64,000 nt of DNA from Mesodorylaimus sp. YZB2_4 (taxonomy: Eukaryota; Nematoda; Enoplea; Dorylaimida; Dorylaimidae): NCBI GenBank assembly GCA_030248295.1, contig JASANH010000479.1, forward strand, positions 372,001-436,000. Reading direction: 5' to 3'. The notes under the pieces were generated by a model that worked only from the letters and a program-made list of their open reading frames with translations, was not told the DNA's origin and did not search any database. Of this stretch, positions 45,153-56,199 are shown in pieces (positions within the stretch are counted from its first letter, which is position 1; the number at the start of each line of letters is the position of its first letter). The position numbers and the translations under genes were made by a program.

Positions 45153-45312
45153 ATGTTCATGTTTTACCACATGACATCATCAAACACGGGTATGCGCACT
45201 CTAGGAGGGGCATCACACACAAAATGACCCACCCAGCCCCGACTCGAACACAGATCGGTGAATGAGCAGCCAGCGTGAAATGCAGCCGCCTAATCTGGTT
45301 CACGGATCGGGC
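45153..45312 (-). mobile_element. tRNA-derived SINE-like element, diverged
   Basis: The minus strand has a tRNA-like head and a body ending GTGGTAAAACATGAACAT, as at 34330-34494. The B-box-like part is degraded. Confidence 0.5.
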
Positions 45313-45740
45313 ATTCATTCATCTTAGATTAGTAGATAGATACAGTTAAATAATTTGAGGCATTTGACATTATTCGCCTCATGGTGTTCCTGCTGAAACA
45401 ACACACTAGTGTGAGTACCTATGCGTTAATAGGCTCTGACGACTTCTGCTCGGCTAATGAGTACATGGACAAAAGCCTCTTCACCGTTAGGGAAGACTCT
45501 GACTTCGCTTGAGCCCCCCCCTTCCCGTAGAGACGGCTATTATTCCAAGTTTGCATAACGGATATCCGTATTACACCTAGACGACATGGAGATTTCCATG
45601 AAAAGGTTTTAGCCAAGCAGGTAAAAAGCAAATGCCAGCGACGGTCATTTGCAACGCCTTGATAATGCTCAGACACATGTGACAGAGTGCCGTCGAGAAA
45701 TGTTAATTACAAGCATCAGTCAGCGACAGGGGGAGTAGTC

Positions 45741-45887
45741 TGTTCATGCTCATATTATACCTTATCCCCAAACGCGAGAGTGAAGGGGCACATTATACTC
45801 GTACGCGGTCGCGAATCAAACACTCGCCCGTAAGTGCGCACCTGGCTTGAAAGGCAGACGCCTAACCCACCAGGCTACGAGCCGGTA
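45741..45887 (-). mobile_element. tRNA-derived SINE-like element
   Basis: The head (minus) reads CCTGGTGGGTTAGGCGTCTGCC, then GTGCGCACTTACGGGCGAGTGTTTG. The body resembles the 34330 copy. Confidence 0.55.
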
Positions 45888-45889
45888 CT

Positions 45890-48225
45890 GAGGTGTTCAA
45901 TACTGATCATGAGGCGAGAGCATTCAACATTGCATGCAGTTGTGAGCTGATTAAAAATACTTACTGGTGCCTCGTGGAGTTGAGTTTATGAAGGTTTAAA
46001 ATTTTAATTACTTCCTCTGTATATATAGATATAATATTTCCTCGTATTCCTCCACACTAAGAAATTTTTTCGTCGCTATTTTCCAGTTCCAAATTGAAAT
46101 TCTCCGCTGAGGGGCGCAAAGCATATCACAGTATGAATGGTGCCTACACTAGCAGATAAAAAATGGTAAGCATTTTAGATTAAATGCCCTCTGGGTGTAG
46201 CCAGTTGTCAGAAGCCAAAGAGATAAGGGTTTTGGCAGAAACTAATGGGTACGTGTTGGGTGTGGGCGATGGCATGAATGGCTTCATCGAACTCTATTTG
46301 ATGAGCATCCGTCGATGTACTTTAAATCAGTTACCGTGAGTCCTTATTTGTTACCCGAAGGATACTGCGAGGGCTACTATAGGGCTTCTAAGTGAGGGAA
46401 CTTATAGGATTTTGAACACGTCTGGCTTGTAATTCCCCGAAGAAAAGTATCTACAGTATCTATATTAACTATTATGCTCTCTCAGCAGTATGAGCAGGCC
46501 CACAAATTTACAATTATGAGCCGAATTTTCATATTCTGTAGCTTAAAGTACCTACAGTTACTCGTGCGATAATTTGCGAATGGGCACTCGCTCACTGACA
46601 CGAAAGTCAAAAGCCAGACTTGACAACAAGTTTTTAGAAAATTCAATATCATGTCATGTTGCTGTTTTCCACGTCAAGTGAGGACGTAGATGTAATCGAG
46701 CACAAGAAAAGTATTGCGTACATGTATATTGTTGATATTTTTATACTTGCTACGTTTCCTCACGCCTAGCTTTACGCTATTTGACATCTCATCTCCATTG
46801 ACAAACAAATCACATATTCTGACGTCCGCGCATCGCCTTCTCATGAAACAGGTAAAATTGTTGCCCTGATCGTGTTTTCAGGATAGAAAACTAATGGTCA
46901 ATATTTTTTCTGTCATACAGAGGAATAGATGGTCGTAATTATTATGCCTACTTGAATATTCCTAGATCGGGTGTGTGCATTCTAATCAGAGTCGGAGGCG
47001 GAGGGCTGTGAACTGCACCCAATAATTAATGGTACATTACATAATATATCCTACCTAGTGGCAAAGTCGGTCTTTGTGGACAGAAAGCAGCTTTTATTTC
47101 AGCTCAAAAACAAGAAAGTCAATGCAGAAGATTTATAGTGCACCCGCCACAGAACTGCGCGAGTCGAAACAAAATGTGACCAAACGTTACTTTACCAGAA
47201 AAGACGCATCGTTAGGCCGCTAGAGCCCAGCTAACCCACTCGGTGGCCGCTTTCTTTTCTGCAAGCGCATGGAGCCATGTGGGTCAACGCCACAGGCCTT
47301 CGCTGGATCAGACAGCTGCCTTAGTTTAGCCTTTCTTGCCTTAGTTTGGCCATGGACTAGCGAGGGGTCGTAAGTCCTAGATAAGAGCGCTCCTCCGTGA
47401 GATGTGAGGGACATTTGCCCCACATATTTCCATGTTCATAATGATGACAGCAACAATAACAAATGAAGCTAGAATCGGGTTTATGTATTTGGGTCCTTGA
47501 ATCATTTTCTTACCAGGGATTGCTTGATAGATGGATGATGGAGTGGGTCACCGTGAGCGGCTTATATAGCCTCAATGACTGCCTCCTGAGCACACAACAT
47601 TGTGAAGCCACCATAAAAAACGTCAAAAAACTTTTCGTTTTTTGTCTGATTGCGTGTGCCTTTCATGGGTTGAGACTTTCTTGCTTGCTACTAAAACCCT
47701 GTACTTCCGTCATACCCTACATTAACGTGTGAATCTGTCGTGCCTTAGCAGCGTAAAATGCAAATTGATGCCTAATCGCGCATGAAACTATTATCTGCTG
47801 CTGCAGCGTGAAAGCAGTTGGCAGCGTCGTTTATGATCAAATAGGCCGGAACTACCATGCTCCATAATGTTCCTCATGTTTGATAATTCCGTCAAATCTC
47901 ATTTCCAGCTCTTACAGAGTAGCCCCCGGGCTAAAGGATTTCAAAGGGGTCCGCCTGGTGGAAACGACTGATAGCGGGATTTCAAGCCAGTAGGCGGGGT
48001 CCTGCATAGGTCTGTTGCATTATTTCAAACATATGTAGGCATAATGGCAGGTATTTTTGTTCGTGGCCAGCTGTCTTATCAGCTCCAATACGTTATACGA
48101 TGTGACGGGACAGACGAATCTGCGACTCATCCTTATCGTCGGTTGACAATGCTATGTACTGTATCTACTTGAACAAAAATGGAAAAGTATAGAGGTTCGG
48201 GTGCTTCAAAATCCATCGCTAATAT
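45890..48225. other. Intergenic, no gene seen
   Basis: AT-rich sequence with short ORFs only (for example 47463-47732, no domain). Confidence 0.4.
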
Positions 48226-48228
48226 GTA

Positions 48229-48821
48229 GCCGGTGTCATGACATCATGCGTCCGACCGGACTCATTATGACGTTATAATGTGTCCGGGTGGCTCAAAAGC
48301 AACTAAGTCGATCCAAATGTGGACTGTACTGCCGTAACGTCATATATCATACCATATAACATCAAAACAAAGCAACAAAACCGCTCATCAATCATTAAAA
48401 CCCAAACCCGGAAATCCAAAACACCCACCTTCCCTTAGATGATACAGTGTTCGTCCAATTTTCAAAACGAAAGCTTTGGCAGTACGGCGAAGGCTTCTTT
48501 TTTCGTTTTCCGATGCTTCTTCTGGATACTTTTCATCGGCCAAATAAAGCGACTTATCCCTTTCGGACAGCTCCATCGAACTGAGAACTCGTCGAAGGGG
48601 GCGTTGCACCACAGCTGATCGAACGGGATCAGTTTTAGAAACCGGCGTAAGGGCACACAAACAACGTGATCCACCTCAGCCGACAAATCAAGCGCCTTTG
48701 TCCAGGTCTTTGTTCTCAACACTGGCCCCGGACGCAACATGATTGCCCCGGACGCATTATAATGACCACTGACCAATCATAATGTTGTCATAATGAGGAC
48801 GCATTATGACAGGACACCGGC
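48229..48821 (-). mobile_element. Ginger-like TIR element remnant with integrase fragment
   Basis: The ends are inverted repeats: GCCGGTGTCATGACATCATGCG at the left, and its diverged complement at the right end reading GCCGGTGTCCTGTCATAATGCG. Shared inner blocks are TCATTATGAC and TTATAATG(C/T)GTCCGGG. The left end reads TGTAGCCGG and AATA occurs on both outer sides, a possible 4-bp target duplication. Minus-strand translation (48388-48660) contains K-Y-P-E-E-A-S-E-N-E-K-R-S-L-R-R and F-V-L-K-I-G-R-T-L-Y-H, which resembles the segment before the H2C2 zinc finger of Ginger/gypsy-type integrases. No catalytic core is present. Non-autonomous and dead. Confidence 0.55.
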
Positions 48822-48829
48822 AATATTTT

Positions 48830-49530
48830 TCTGCTACATTTTTTCTGTATTTCTACAAACAATTATTAATTCTCTTTACCAACAACATAGGGACTAACAA
48901 TAAGCCAGACTGATCATGTGATTACATATCTGTAGTCAGATAGTGAAACAATATGGACGTTCAAGCAAAACCTGCCCCTAAAGGAGCGCAACACTGTTAG
49001 ATCTGAGTTGGCTTTAGGTAAACTTTTGTGAGTGCTTGAAGAATGAACCTAATGACTTTGCATCTTGGTGGACGTGTTTTAACCTCTGCTCTGCACCATA
49101 AATGGAATAGACAGTGGTCGAAATTGGGAGAGACTCTTTTCTCTGGGCCGCGACCCGTAACTGTATGCGCCAGCTCTCAGACGTGGACATACTGTGCATA
49201 CAGCAGTTGGTAAAAAAGGTACAAAATAGTAATAGGAGTCCTGTAAAATGCGGAATCTAAACAAAGGGGGCCAACCAAGTCGACATAAAATACACCACTG
49301 TCGTAACACTGCTGAAGTAAAGGGAGACGAAAGCGGCTGCGCAAAATGGGCGAAGTTTACAAGCAAGTATAAGCATCTCCACAAAAAAATTCAAACTACA
49401 AACTTTGAAGACTTTTTTAGAAGAACTATAATAGATATATATTTTCAGAGGCATGTTCAGTATGTCTTATTGGCTTTGGTTGAAAATACCCATTCTTTAA
49501 GTCAGTAAAATCTAAAGATGAAACCGATAA
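48830..49530. other. Intergenic, no gene seen
   Basis: Short ORFs only. Confidence 0.4.
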
Positions 49531-49535
49531 TGGCT

Positions 49536-50890
49536 CTATCCACCACTTGCAGCTTAGGCGCCGGAACTGACTTTTACGCCGTAGTAAGGCTGTGCCGCTT
49601 CCGGTGACTTCCGGTTGGGGGCGCGGGAGAATACGAATAGGGGTATTTCTACGAGTATTTCTTCGTGCATTGCACAAAAGAAGGGAAAAGTGTTTGCAGA
49701 ATATGCGTGACTGTGGCAGAATTTATGGCAGGCAAGTTTTCCTCGGCGATAGAAAGAGAAACTAAATTGAATTGAAAAATGTAAAGGTAAGTTTTTAGTT
49801 TATTGAAATTCCCATTTAATGAGGAAAAGCGGAAGTTATAGTCTCTAGCTGGCACCCTGGGGCTTCGAAATTTGAGCCTAGGCAAAGCGGATCATTTTAT
49901 TATGCTCAGAAATGGGAAAGCAGCCAGGTCTACATCTGAACAACAGCTTCCTCAGAAAATTTTTGCTGGTGGCCCCTTATGTGGACAAATGCATTATTTT
50001 CGGTCTTGTTTTCGCCCATTGCAAGGCCACCTGGATTTTCGAAAAGTTCTAATGCCCACTTTTCATGCATTTATAGCCGTCGAATCAGGTGGTTCATGGC
50101 CGGCATACCGCAACTGTAAACAACTGAACAATGGCCGCATTGGAAGACGACGTTGATCCCGCCAAACAAGAAAACCATTTTAGAACATGCTTGACGAGTA
50201 TTCATAACACAGCAAGATATCTTTCAGAGTAAAACAAATTACAAGAGGGCTTGCTGCCGCCGCATAAAGCTTCGCCAAATTACATCCTTACCAGCTCAGA
50301 GTAAAACAAATTACAAAGAAGCAGGTAAAACTTGCATGCCGCAAACGCAATAAAGCTGTCGCCAAGATTACATACGAAGACAATGTGGACCAGCAGATTA
50401 GGAAATGCCTAATCCGTGAGTAAATCAGACCGATAAGGAAAACTCAAAAACACGGGTTTTCCTTGCTCCTAAAAGCCTACCTCGTTACCATTTTTAAAAT
50501 TAGACCTGGTCTTTGTACAGTCTAGCCGATCTCCGTGCCGATCTTACGTTCCCACCTCTGCTCGACGACCTAAATTGCCTAAAAGTAAGAATACCTATAG
50601 CCAAGAGTAAAGCACAAACTACAGTAGAAACTTACCTTTATATTTCTCAATTTCTCTTTCTATCGCCGAGGAAAACTTGTCTGCCACTTATCAATAATCA
50701 ATCCTGCCAGTCACGCATATTCCATAATCACCTTTCCCTTCTTTTGTGCAATGCACGAAGAAATACTCGTAGAAATACCCCTATTCGTATTCTCCCGCGC
50801 GCCCAACCGGAAGTCACCGGAAGCGGCACAGCCTTACTACGGCGTAAAAGTCAGTTTCGGCGCCTTAGCTGCAAGTGGTGGATTGGTTGT
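49536..50890. repeat. Large inverted repeat (~265-bp arms, ~830-bp spacer)
   Basis: About 49536-49800 is the reverse complement of about 50625-50890, with long exact blocks (for example CTTCTTTTGTGCAATGCACGAAG and ACCGGAAGTCACCGGAAGCGG). The arms are not identical, so this is an old event. The spacer has no transposase; it holds a short direct repeat (CAGAGTAAAACAAATTACAA, at about 50225 and 50297). The right arm runs into a plus-strand open stretch (50751-51144). Confidence 0.75.
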
Positions 50891-50899
50891 TGCTGCCGT

Positions 50900-51560
50900 A
50901 GTGAATGCTGGAATCGATGAAGCCAGCTCACCACGGGGGCCAATATCTGGCCAGCATATCAGTGCACAGACAGGTGAAGAAGAGAATGGCCATGCCTAGC
51001 GAGTTTAGCGATCCCGCCTCACGTAATAAAATCGATGCAGCCTCCGCTTATGTTCTGAAGCGCAAGAGAATGGCCAGCCTGACGAGCGAGGATAACAATA
51101 ATGATGATGATGAAAGAGGTGAATACAGCTATTACTATGGTTGACCTAGTTGCCTCATTGGTGAGTAAGAAACAAAGCCTGTGTTATGACCTAACCGAAC
51201 TCTACTCTTGTTTATACTTAATTTATGTGATGGCAAAATGCTGGTTCGACTGGACCGTTGGTATTGGTACTTACCGGTGCATGTGGTCGATCATTGACTC
51301 CCGGTTTCTGTTATAATGATCATCATCACTCCCTCTCGACGCTAGCCTAAACTTTTCTAATGCTTTTTCTGTTTTTGTATTGATTCGCTGCCACAACAAA
51401 GCTTATCTAAAACTGTACTGTACTCGTATACAGTGCAGGATCTGCCACTTGCATAAGTAGCCGCGCACATTTATGCGGCCTTTATTGCAACCACAGAAAC
51501 TATTAGCCTCTCACTATGAGTGTTTGAAATTCACTTCCACAGCCCTTATACATAAGTCCC
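50900..51560. other. Open stretch of unclear status and 3' flank of the Pax gene
   Basis: A plus-strand frame at 50905-51144 has a lysine/arginine- and aspartate-rich tail (V-L-K-R-K-R-M-A-S, then N-N-N-D-D-D-E-R). No domain or splice partner was found, so it is not called as a gene. Confidence 0.3.
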
Positions 51561-51563
51561 ATT

Positions 51564-53421
51564 TCACGGCAGTTGATCGAGGAGCGACCACAGATCGTCA
51601 TTGTCAAAGTTCATCAAATTGGTCGGGCCCCCGAATGTGTTTGCGCATACCTTACGTTGGCTGTCGATATTAGGATGCACACCCACTCCGAAATCGTCGT
51701 TCCAAGTCATCTCGAACGAAGCATCAGAACAGTAACTACTGGTTGTACTGCTCGTACTGGCTGTACTGTTTCTAGCGCAGCGACTTCTTGAGATGGGACC
51801 CAATTGCATTTGATACATCGTCTCGTCCAGGGCGATCTCAGAGGTTGGCTGATCGACGGGCAGCGATTGCATTTTTGTTTCAAAATACATTGAATTGCAG
51901 TTGTAAGGAGGACTACCTTGCAACTGTGGCAGTTCTGGCTTCGGCACTGGATACGCGTTCGTCTGGTCCACGACTGGTTCGGCTTCCGTATCAATGGGTG
52001 CAGTTGGAACGGCTTGCTTGGCAGCGTGCTTCACTTGTTGCGCATGTGCGCCAGGCGGACTCGAAGTGGCGAGAATGGCCATCAGGTCTCGAACAGCATT
52101 AGCTTCGAATTCGGCCAGATCATCGCGTAGCTTCATTCGAATTATTCTAAGAAATGGATGGTAGCAAATAAGGCCTCAAGCGCATGCTAGCATTGCGCAC
52201 CTGTTTATCGATGACAAACTTGGTACGTTGCACTCGGTACAAATTCCATCCGCCAATAATCTGCGGCGAATTTCCAAAGATCGAATGGATGGCGACGTGC
52301 GTTTATACATTCGCACCGCAGCTACAACATCGCCGATTGTTTTTTTAGGTTTCGAACCTCCGATCCGTCTTGGCTCGAAAGAACCAGTAGTGCGCCACCT
52401 GAAAATGTCAAATGCTAAACTTGTTTTTGTGCTCTGTTTTCCTAACTTACTTTGCTATAATTTTTGAGACGCACCCATGCGATATTTGTAGTTTGCGCGA
52501 TATGTCACACGCTTTCATACCGGCATCGGCCATTGCCACGATTTCGCGACGGGTGACCAATGACAGGGGCTTACCGCTACAGTAAGTGCCGCCTAGTTTG
52601 TTGACCATGGTGCGCACTAAAAGTCAATTTGGCAGTCAGTGGCAGCACATGTTATTGCATCATGCGATGCCCTCGCTCGCCGAGCCCAGAGGTGACAGTT
52701 TCCCTGGGTGTTGTCAATATTGATCCCACTGCGTAAAAATTGTTCCTCATTACAATCTTTTGAATACCATAGTCACTACGAGTACGTACATTGCGCGCGG
52801 TTTTGAAAATTTTGGTCAGGCATAACAAGAAAAATTTCACGTCGCGGGCATGCACCCACAGGCATTCTTGTATAATTTTTGTGTTGGCATTGAGAGACAC
52901 TGGAGGGCAGCCCTTCTTCAATGTTCACTGAATTAGGGCAGGCCTCAGGCAAAAGCTTTTGAATACTCCATAGTTTTATGTGAAACTATTTTCAAACCTT
53001 TAGGTAGCAAAAGGTATTCTAAACAAGTACCGATATCTTGTCGCCTACGCAGTCTAGCAGGATCACTGATATCTCTGGGATTGCGTCATGCCAAAGTATC
53101 GCGCCCGGGGCTGCAAAATAAACCTAGGCAAGGTGACTGTGGCTTTTTTAGCAGGTTTTTGTGCACTAAGAAGCATAGGAGATGCTCGAAGAGAGTCACT
53201 TAAACTAAGACCTTACAATATCTGTTCAACTTACTCGGGTGCTGGTTGATGTCGATATCCATTGGCGGCGATGATTCGAACAAGACCTCGTGCTTGATAC
53301 AATTTCCATGGACCGTATTTGCATCGAATCCGAAGTTAAGCAAGGGCAACCCTTTGTAGTCGCCCTTCACCCCAAAGTGCTCTCCACGCTCGTGCACCAT
53401 TGTAGTCGTCATGAGCTCCAT
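51564..53421 (-). CDS. Paired-box (Pax) transcription factor without homeodomain
   Basis: A nuclear DNA-binding regulator of the Pax family. Exons (minus) are 53421-53235, 52616-52451, 52398-52201 and 52146-51564; introns are 618, 52 and 54 bp and all frames join, giving 377 residues. The paired domain spans about 66-190. It starts V-N-K-L-G-G (usual VNQLGG), continues R-R-E-I-V-A-M-A-D-A-G-M and C-D-I-S-R-K-L-Q-I-S-H-G-C-V-S-K-I. The C-terminal half has T-G-S-F-E-P-R-R-I-G-G-S-K, P-S-I-R-S-L-E-I-R-R-R-L-L and P-S-L-S-S-I-N-R. The first 60 residues are unique; the last about 185 are Pro/Gln/Ser-rich and end D-D-L-W-S-L-L-D-Q-L-P, which looks like an acidic-hydrophobic activation motif. No homeodomain or octapeptide is seen, so a Pax1/9-, Pax2/5/8- or Pox-neuro-type origin is possible. 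Confidence 0.85.
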
Positions 53422-53429
53422 ATCTGTCA

Positions 53430-56065
53430 GCCTGGTGGCGCGTGCACCTGCCTATTTGGTGAGCGCTTCCAACTACGCCCTAACGCAAGACGAAGCGTCT
53501 ATGCTCTAAATCTTTCATACATAAATTCTTTTATATGGGTACGACGTTTTGCGATTCAGCCATGAAACTAGCTGTGCATCAGCATTGTTCTACTTAGCAA
53601 GTTTCTTAACTTCTTTAAAACGAGGGCACATAGATCGGCAGTTACAGTACCTGCCTGCCCACACGCATGCACGCACACACAGGCGCCTACTATTCTCCCC
53701 ATAGCAACTAGGCCGCCATTCCACCCGCGGCAATGCCACGTAGACCTGAAATCGAAACGCGGAGGAGAGCAAACGAGGACCGATCATCCCAATTTGGTAT
53801 CGAAAAACACGTTTTCTCCATGCATTGCCTACTAACCAAAAACAGGTGCCCAAGTTTCTAACTGTACTCAGCAGGTCGTGAGAAAGTTTTATCAGATGAA
53901 ACACTTTCCTAATTCAAATTGGATTCTGCATTCAAGTACGCCTACTAAGCGATCATGTGGGCTGAGTGAGTCGTGCGCACGATTGACGTCAGGCGTGTCC
54001 ACTAAAACGGCTAGTACTAACTGCTCTTTTGTACAGGCCTTCCATAAAAGAGTCTTGTATGTGGGAGGAAAGAAATCGAAAAAATGGCAAAGTAAACACG
54101 TGGGAGCAGGGGCATTTTTCCAATCGTCCATCATCGGTCTGGTGAGAAATTTCGTTCTTTAAAGTAGGACATCTTGCTTAGAACTAAAACAAGTTTCCAT
54201 AAAAAAAAACTGAGAATTTTCCAATGAGCTTCACCCCCGCATGATATTCACTATTAACCAAAGGTTCTGTTGTGATCTACTTTTTCGTTTCCCGATATTA
54301 TTTTACAGTATGTAAGGCAGAAAACATCTAAGTTTAGCCTTTTGTGTTTTACGCACATCTATTGACACGAAAACTGGGCAGTTGATTCATGACATACACA
54401 ACTTGTCCTCTTTTCTTTTTGCAAAGCGGATGTGAGCCCTGAAAGTGACACTTTCCTCCATCACTGTCGCCAGTCATAGGATAAGGTTACCTAAACTTCT
54501 TGTCCATGTGTTCCACACGAGCTCATTCTTTTTTGCCTCGAGATATTCGGAAAACCAGAAAAGTAGAGCAACAGGTGCGCCGAGTTATTGCGTAAAATTG
54601 TCATCTGAGGCAAAACTCGTCATTGTAATTTTTCACCACACTAGAGTCTGGTTATGTTCAAATCGTACGATGATGCGCACAGCTTGCACCTTGAACCTCG
54701 CTCTTCAAAAACGACGAAGCATGAGCACTCAATATTTATGCCCATCTGGTTGCTGTTTGGATGCAGTTACTTGGCAGTGCTGCCTTGCCGAAACGTGGCC
54801 CACCCTCCCTTGGATCGTAAACAGCAGAGATGGCGATCGGTTCTGTCAGCATGCCCCTGCCCAGCAAAAGGATTCGGGTGACCCTTGACCTCTCGAAATA
54901 GAAAACAGGCCTGCGTTGATGACAGTGCGGCCCAAACTTCTGTTTGCAGTTAGCCTCAATTCGAGCTAGTGCCGGTGCGGGCTGCCGGATGTATGCGTCA
55001 TGCCCTTCCATAACACTATTACTTCTGAAACGGATACACATTTTATTGATAATCTGCTGCATCCATTTTCCGTCCTTCTCAAACTGAAGCCGAATCTGCT
55101 CCAATTTTGCACCTCCTTGCCCAATCCACACACTGTAGGGCATTTTCAGTACTTTCAATCTAGCCCTCTTTTTACTTCAGGGAGGCAGGGGCTCGGCACA
55201 TTCTTCGAGCACCATATGTACAGTTCGTGATGCCGGCGTAAAACTTGTTCAGCTAAATTGTGTTAGCGCACCCGAAAATTTGTCACTCCAAAATCCAGTT
55301 TGAACTGCCCTAATCAAAGTTTTCATACACTCTGATCTAACTGAGTTGCCAAATTTTTCTGTCGCTACTTTCGCATCCCACCTTGACAATATTTTTATTA
55401 CATCGGTGCGGCGCTTGGCGAAAGCTAAAAAAATAGCTCATGAGCACTGCTTTTCTAAACTAGATCGCATCTGTCATTCTAGCAAAACTGCTCTACATAC
55501 CATCAATTTTTGGAGACCTGTTTCACAAAATGTGAAATACTTCGTTTTATTGATGTTGACTAGAAGCATCCTCGACAGACTGGTATTGTCTTTCATGATT
55601 TGTTATCCCGTTACATAAAATGGATTGTGAAAAAGAAAAGCCAAGAGAAAAAGTCTCTTCGCGCTCTCGACAGCCCTATGATTTGATTCGTCCGGCAGTT
55701 ATTTGCCCAATGGTTATATGATTTCTGTCAGGAATCCGGACCTGTCCAATGCGGAGAACGAAAAAAATTGCAGTTGCGCAAATTTTTCAGTCTGATGGCT
55801 ATGATTTGTCGATTTAGGGCACATATTATGCAGAAGTATCTGCTGCGAATTCGACATACAGTAGTTTTAGCATTCCTTTTGATCAAGTGAGAGTTAGTTT
55901 TGAAAAAGCGATGAATTGATTTACATGATATGCACGAACTGACGTGGCTAAGCACAATAATACAGGAAATGCGACCATAAACATCAGGATCTTTCCAGGA
56001 ATGACACAACCAGCGAACTTCTTTGACATGAACGTTTGATACTGTATGTGTAACCAAGCCCGGGA
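53430..56065. other. Pax upstream region, no other gene seen
   Basis: Several ORFs (for example 54736-55158 minus, 140 codons; 54445-54888 plus) overlap each other and carry no domain. This region likely holds the Pax promoter. Confidence 0.35.
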
Positions 56066-56070
56066 AATGT

Positions 56071-56150
56071 GTATCCAACTGCGAGTCGAACACTCGCAAG
56101 TAATTGTACCTTGCTTGAGAGGCACCTAAACCGGGCCACTGACTGGCCCC
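56071..56150 (-). mobile_element. tRNA-derived SINE-like head fragment
   Basis: The minus strand has GTGTTCGACTCGCAGTTGG and an A-box-like head, without the body. It lies just before the decayed M8 copy. Confidence 0.45.
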
Positions 56151-56199
56151 ACCATGCGGTCATTATTATGACTATTACCTAAAAACAAACAGCGTTTTC

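Noticed and set aside
54736-55158. 140-codon minus-strand ORF
   Set aside because: No domain, no splice support, and it overlaps plus-strand ORFs of similar length.
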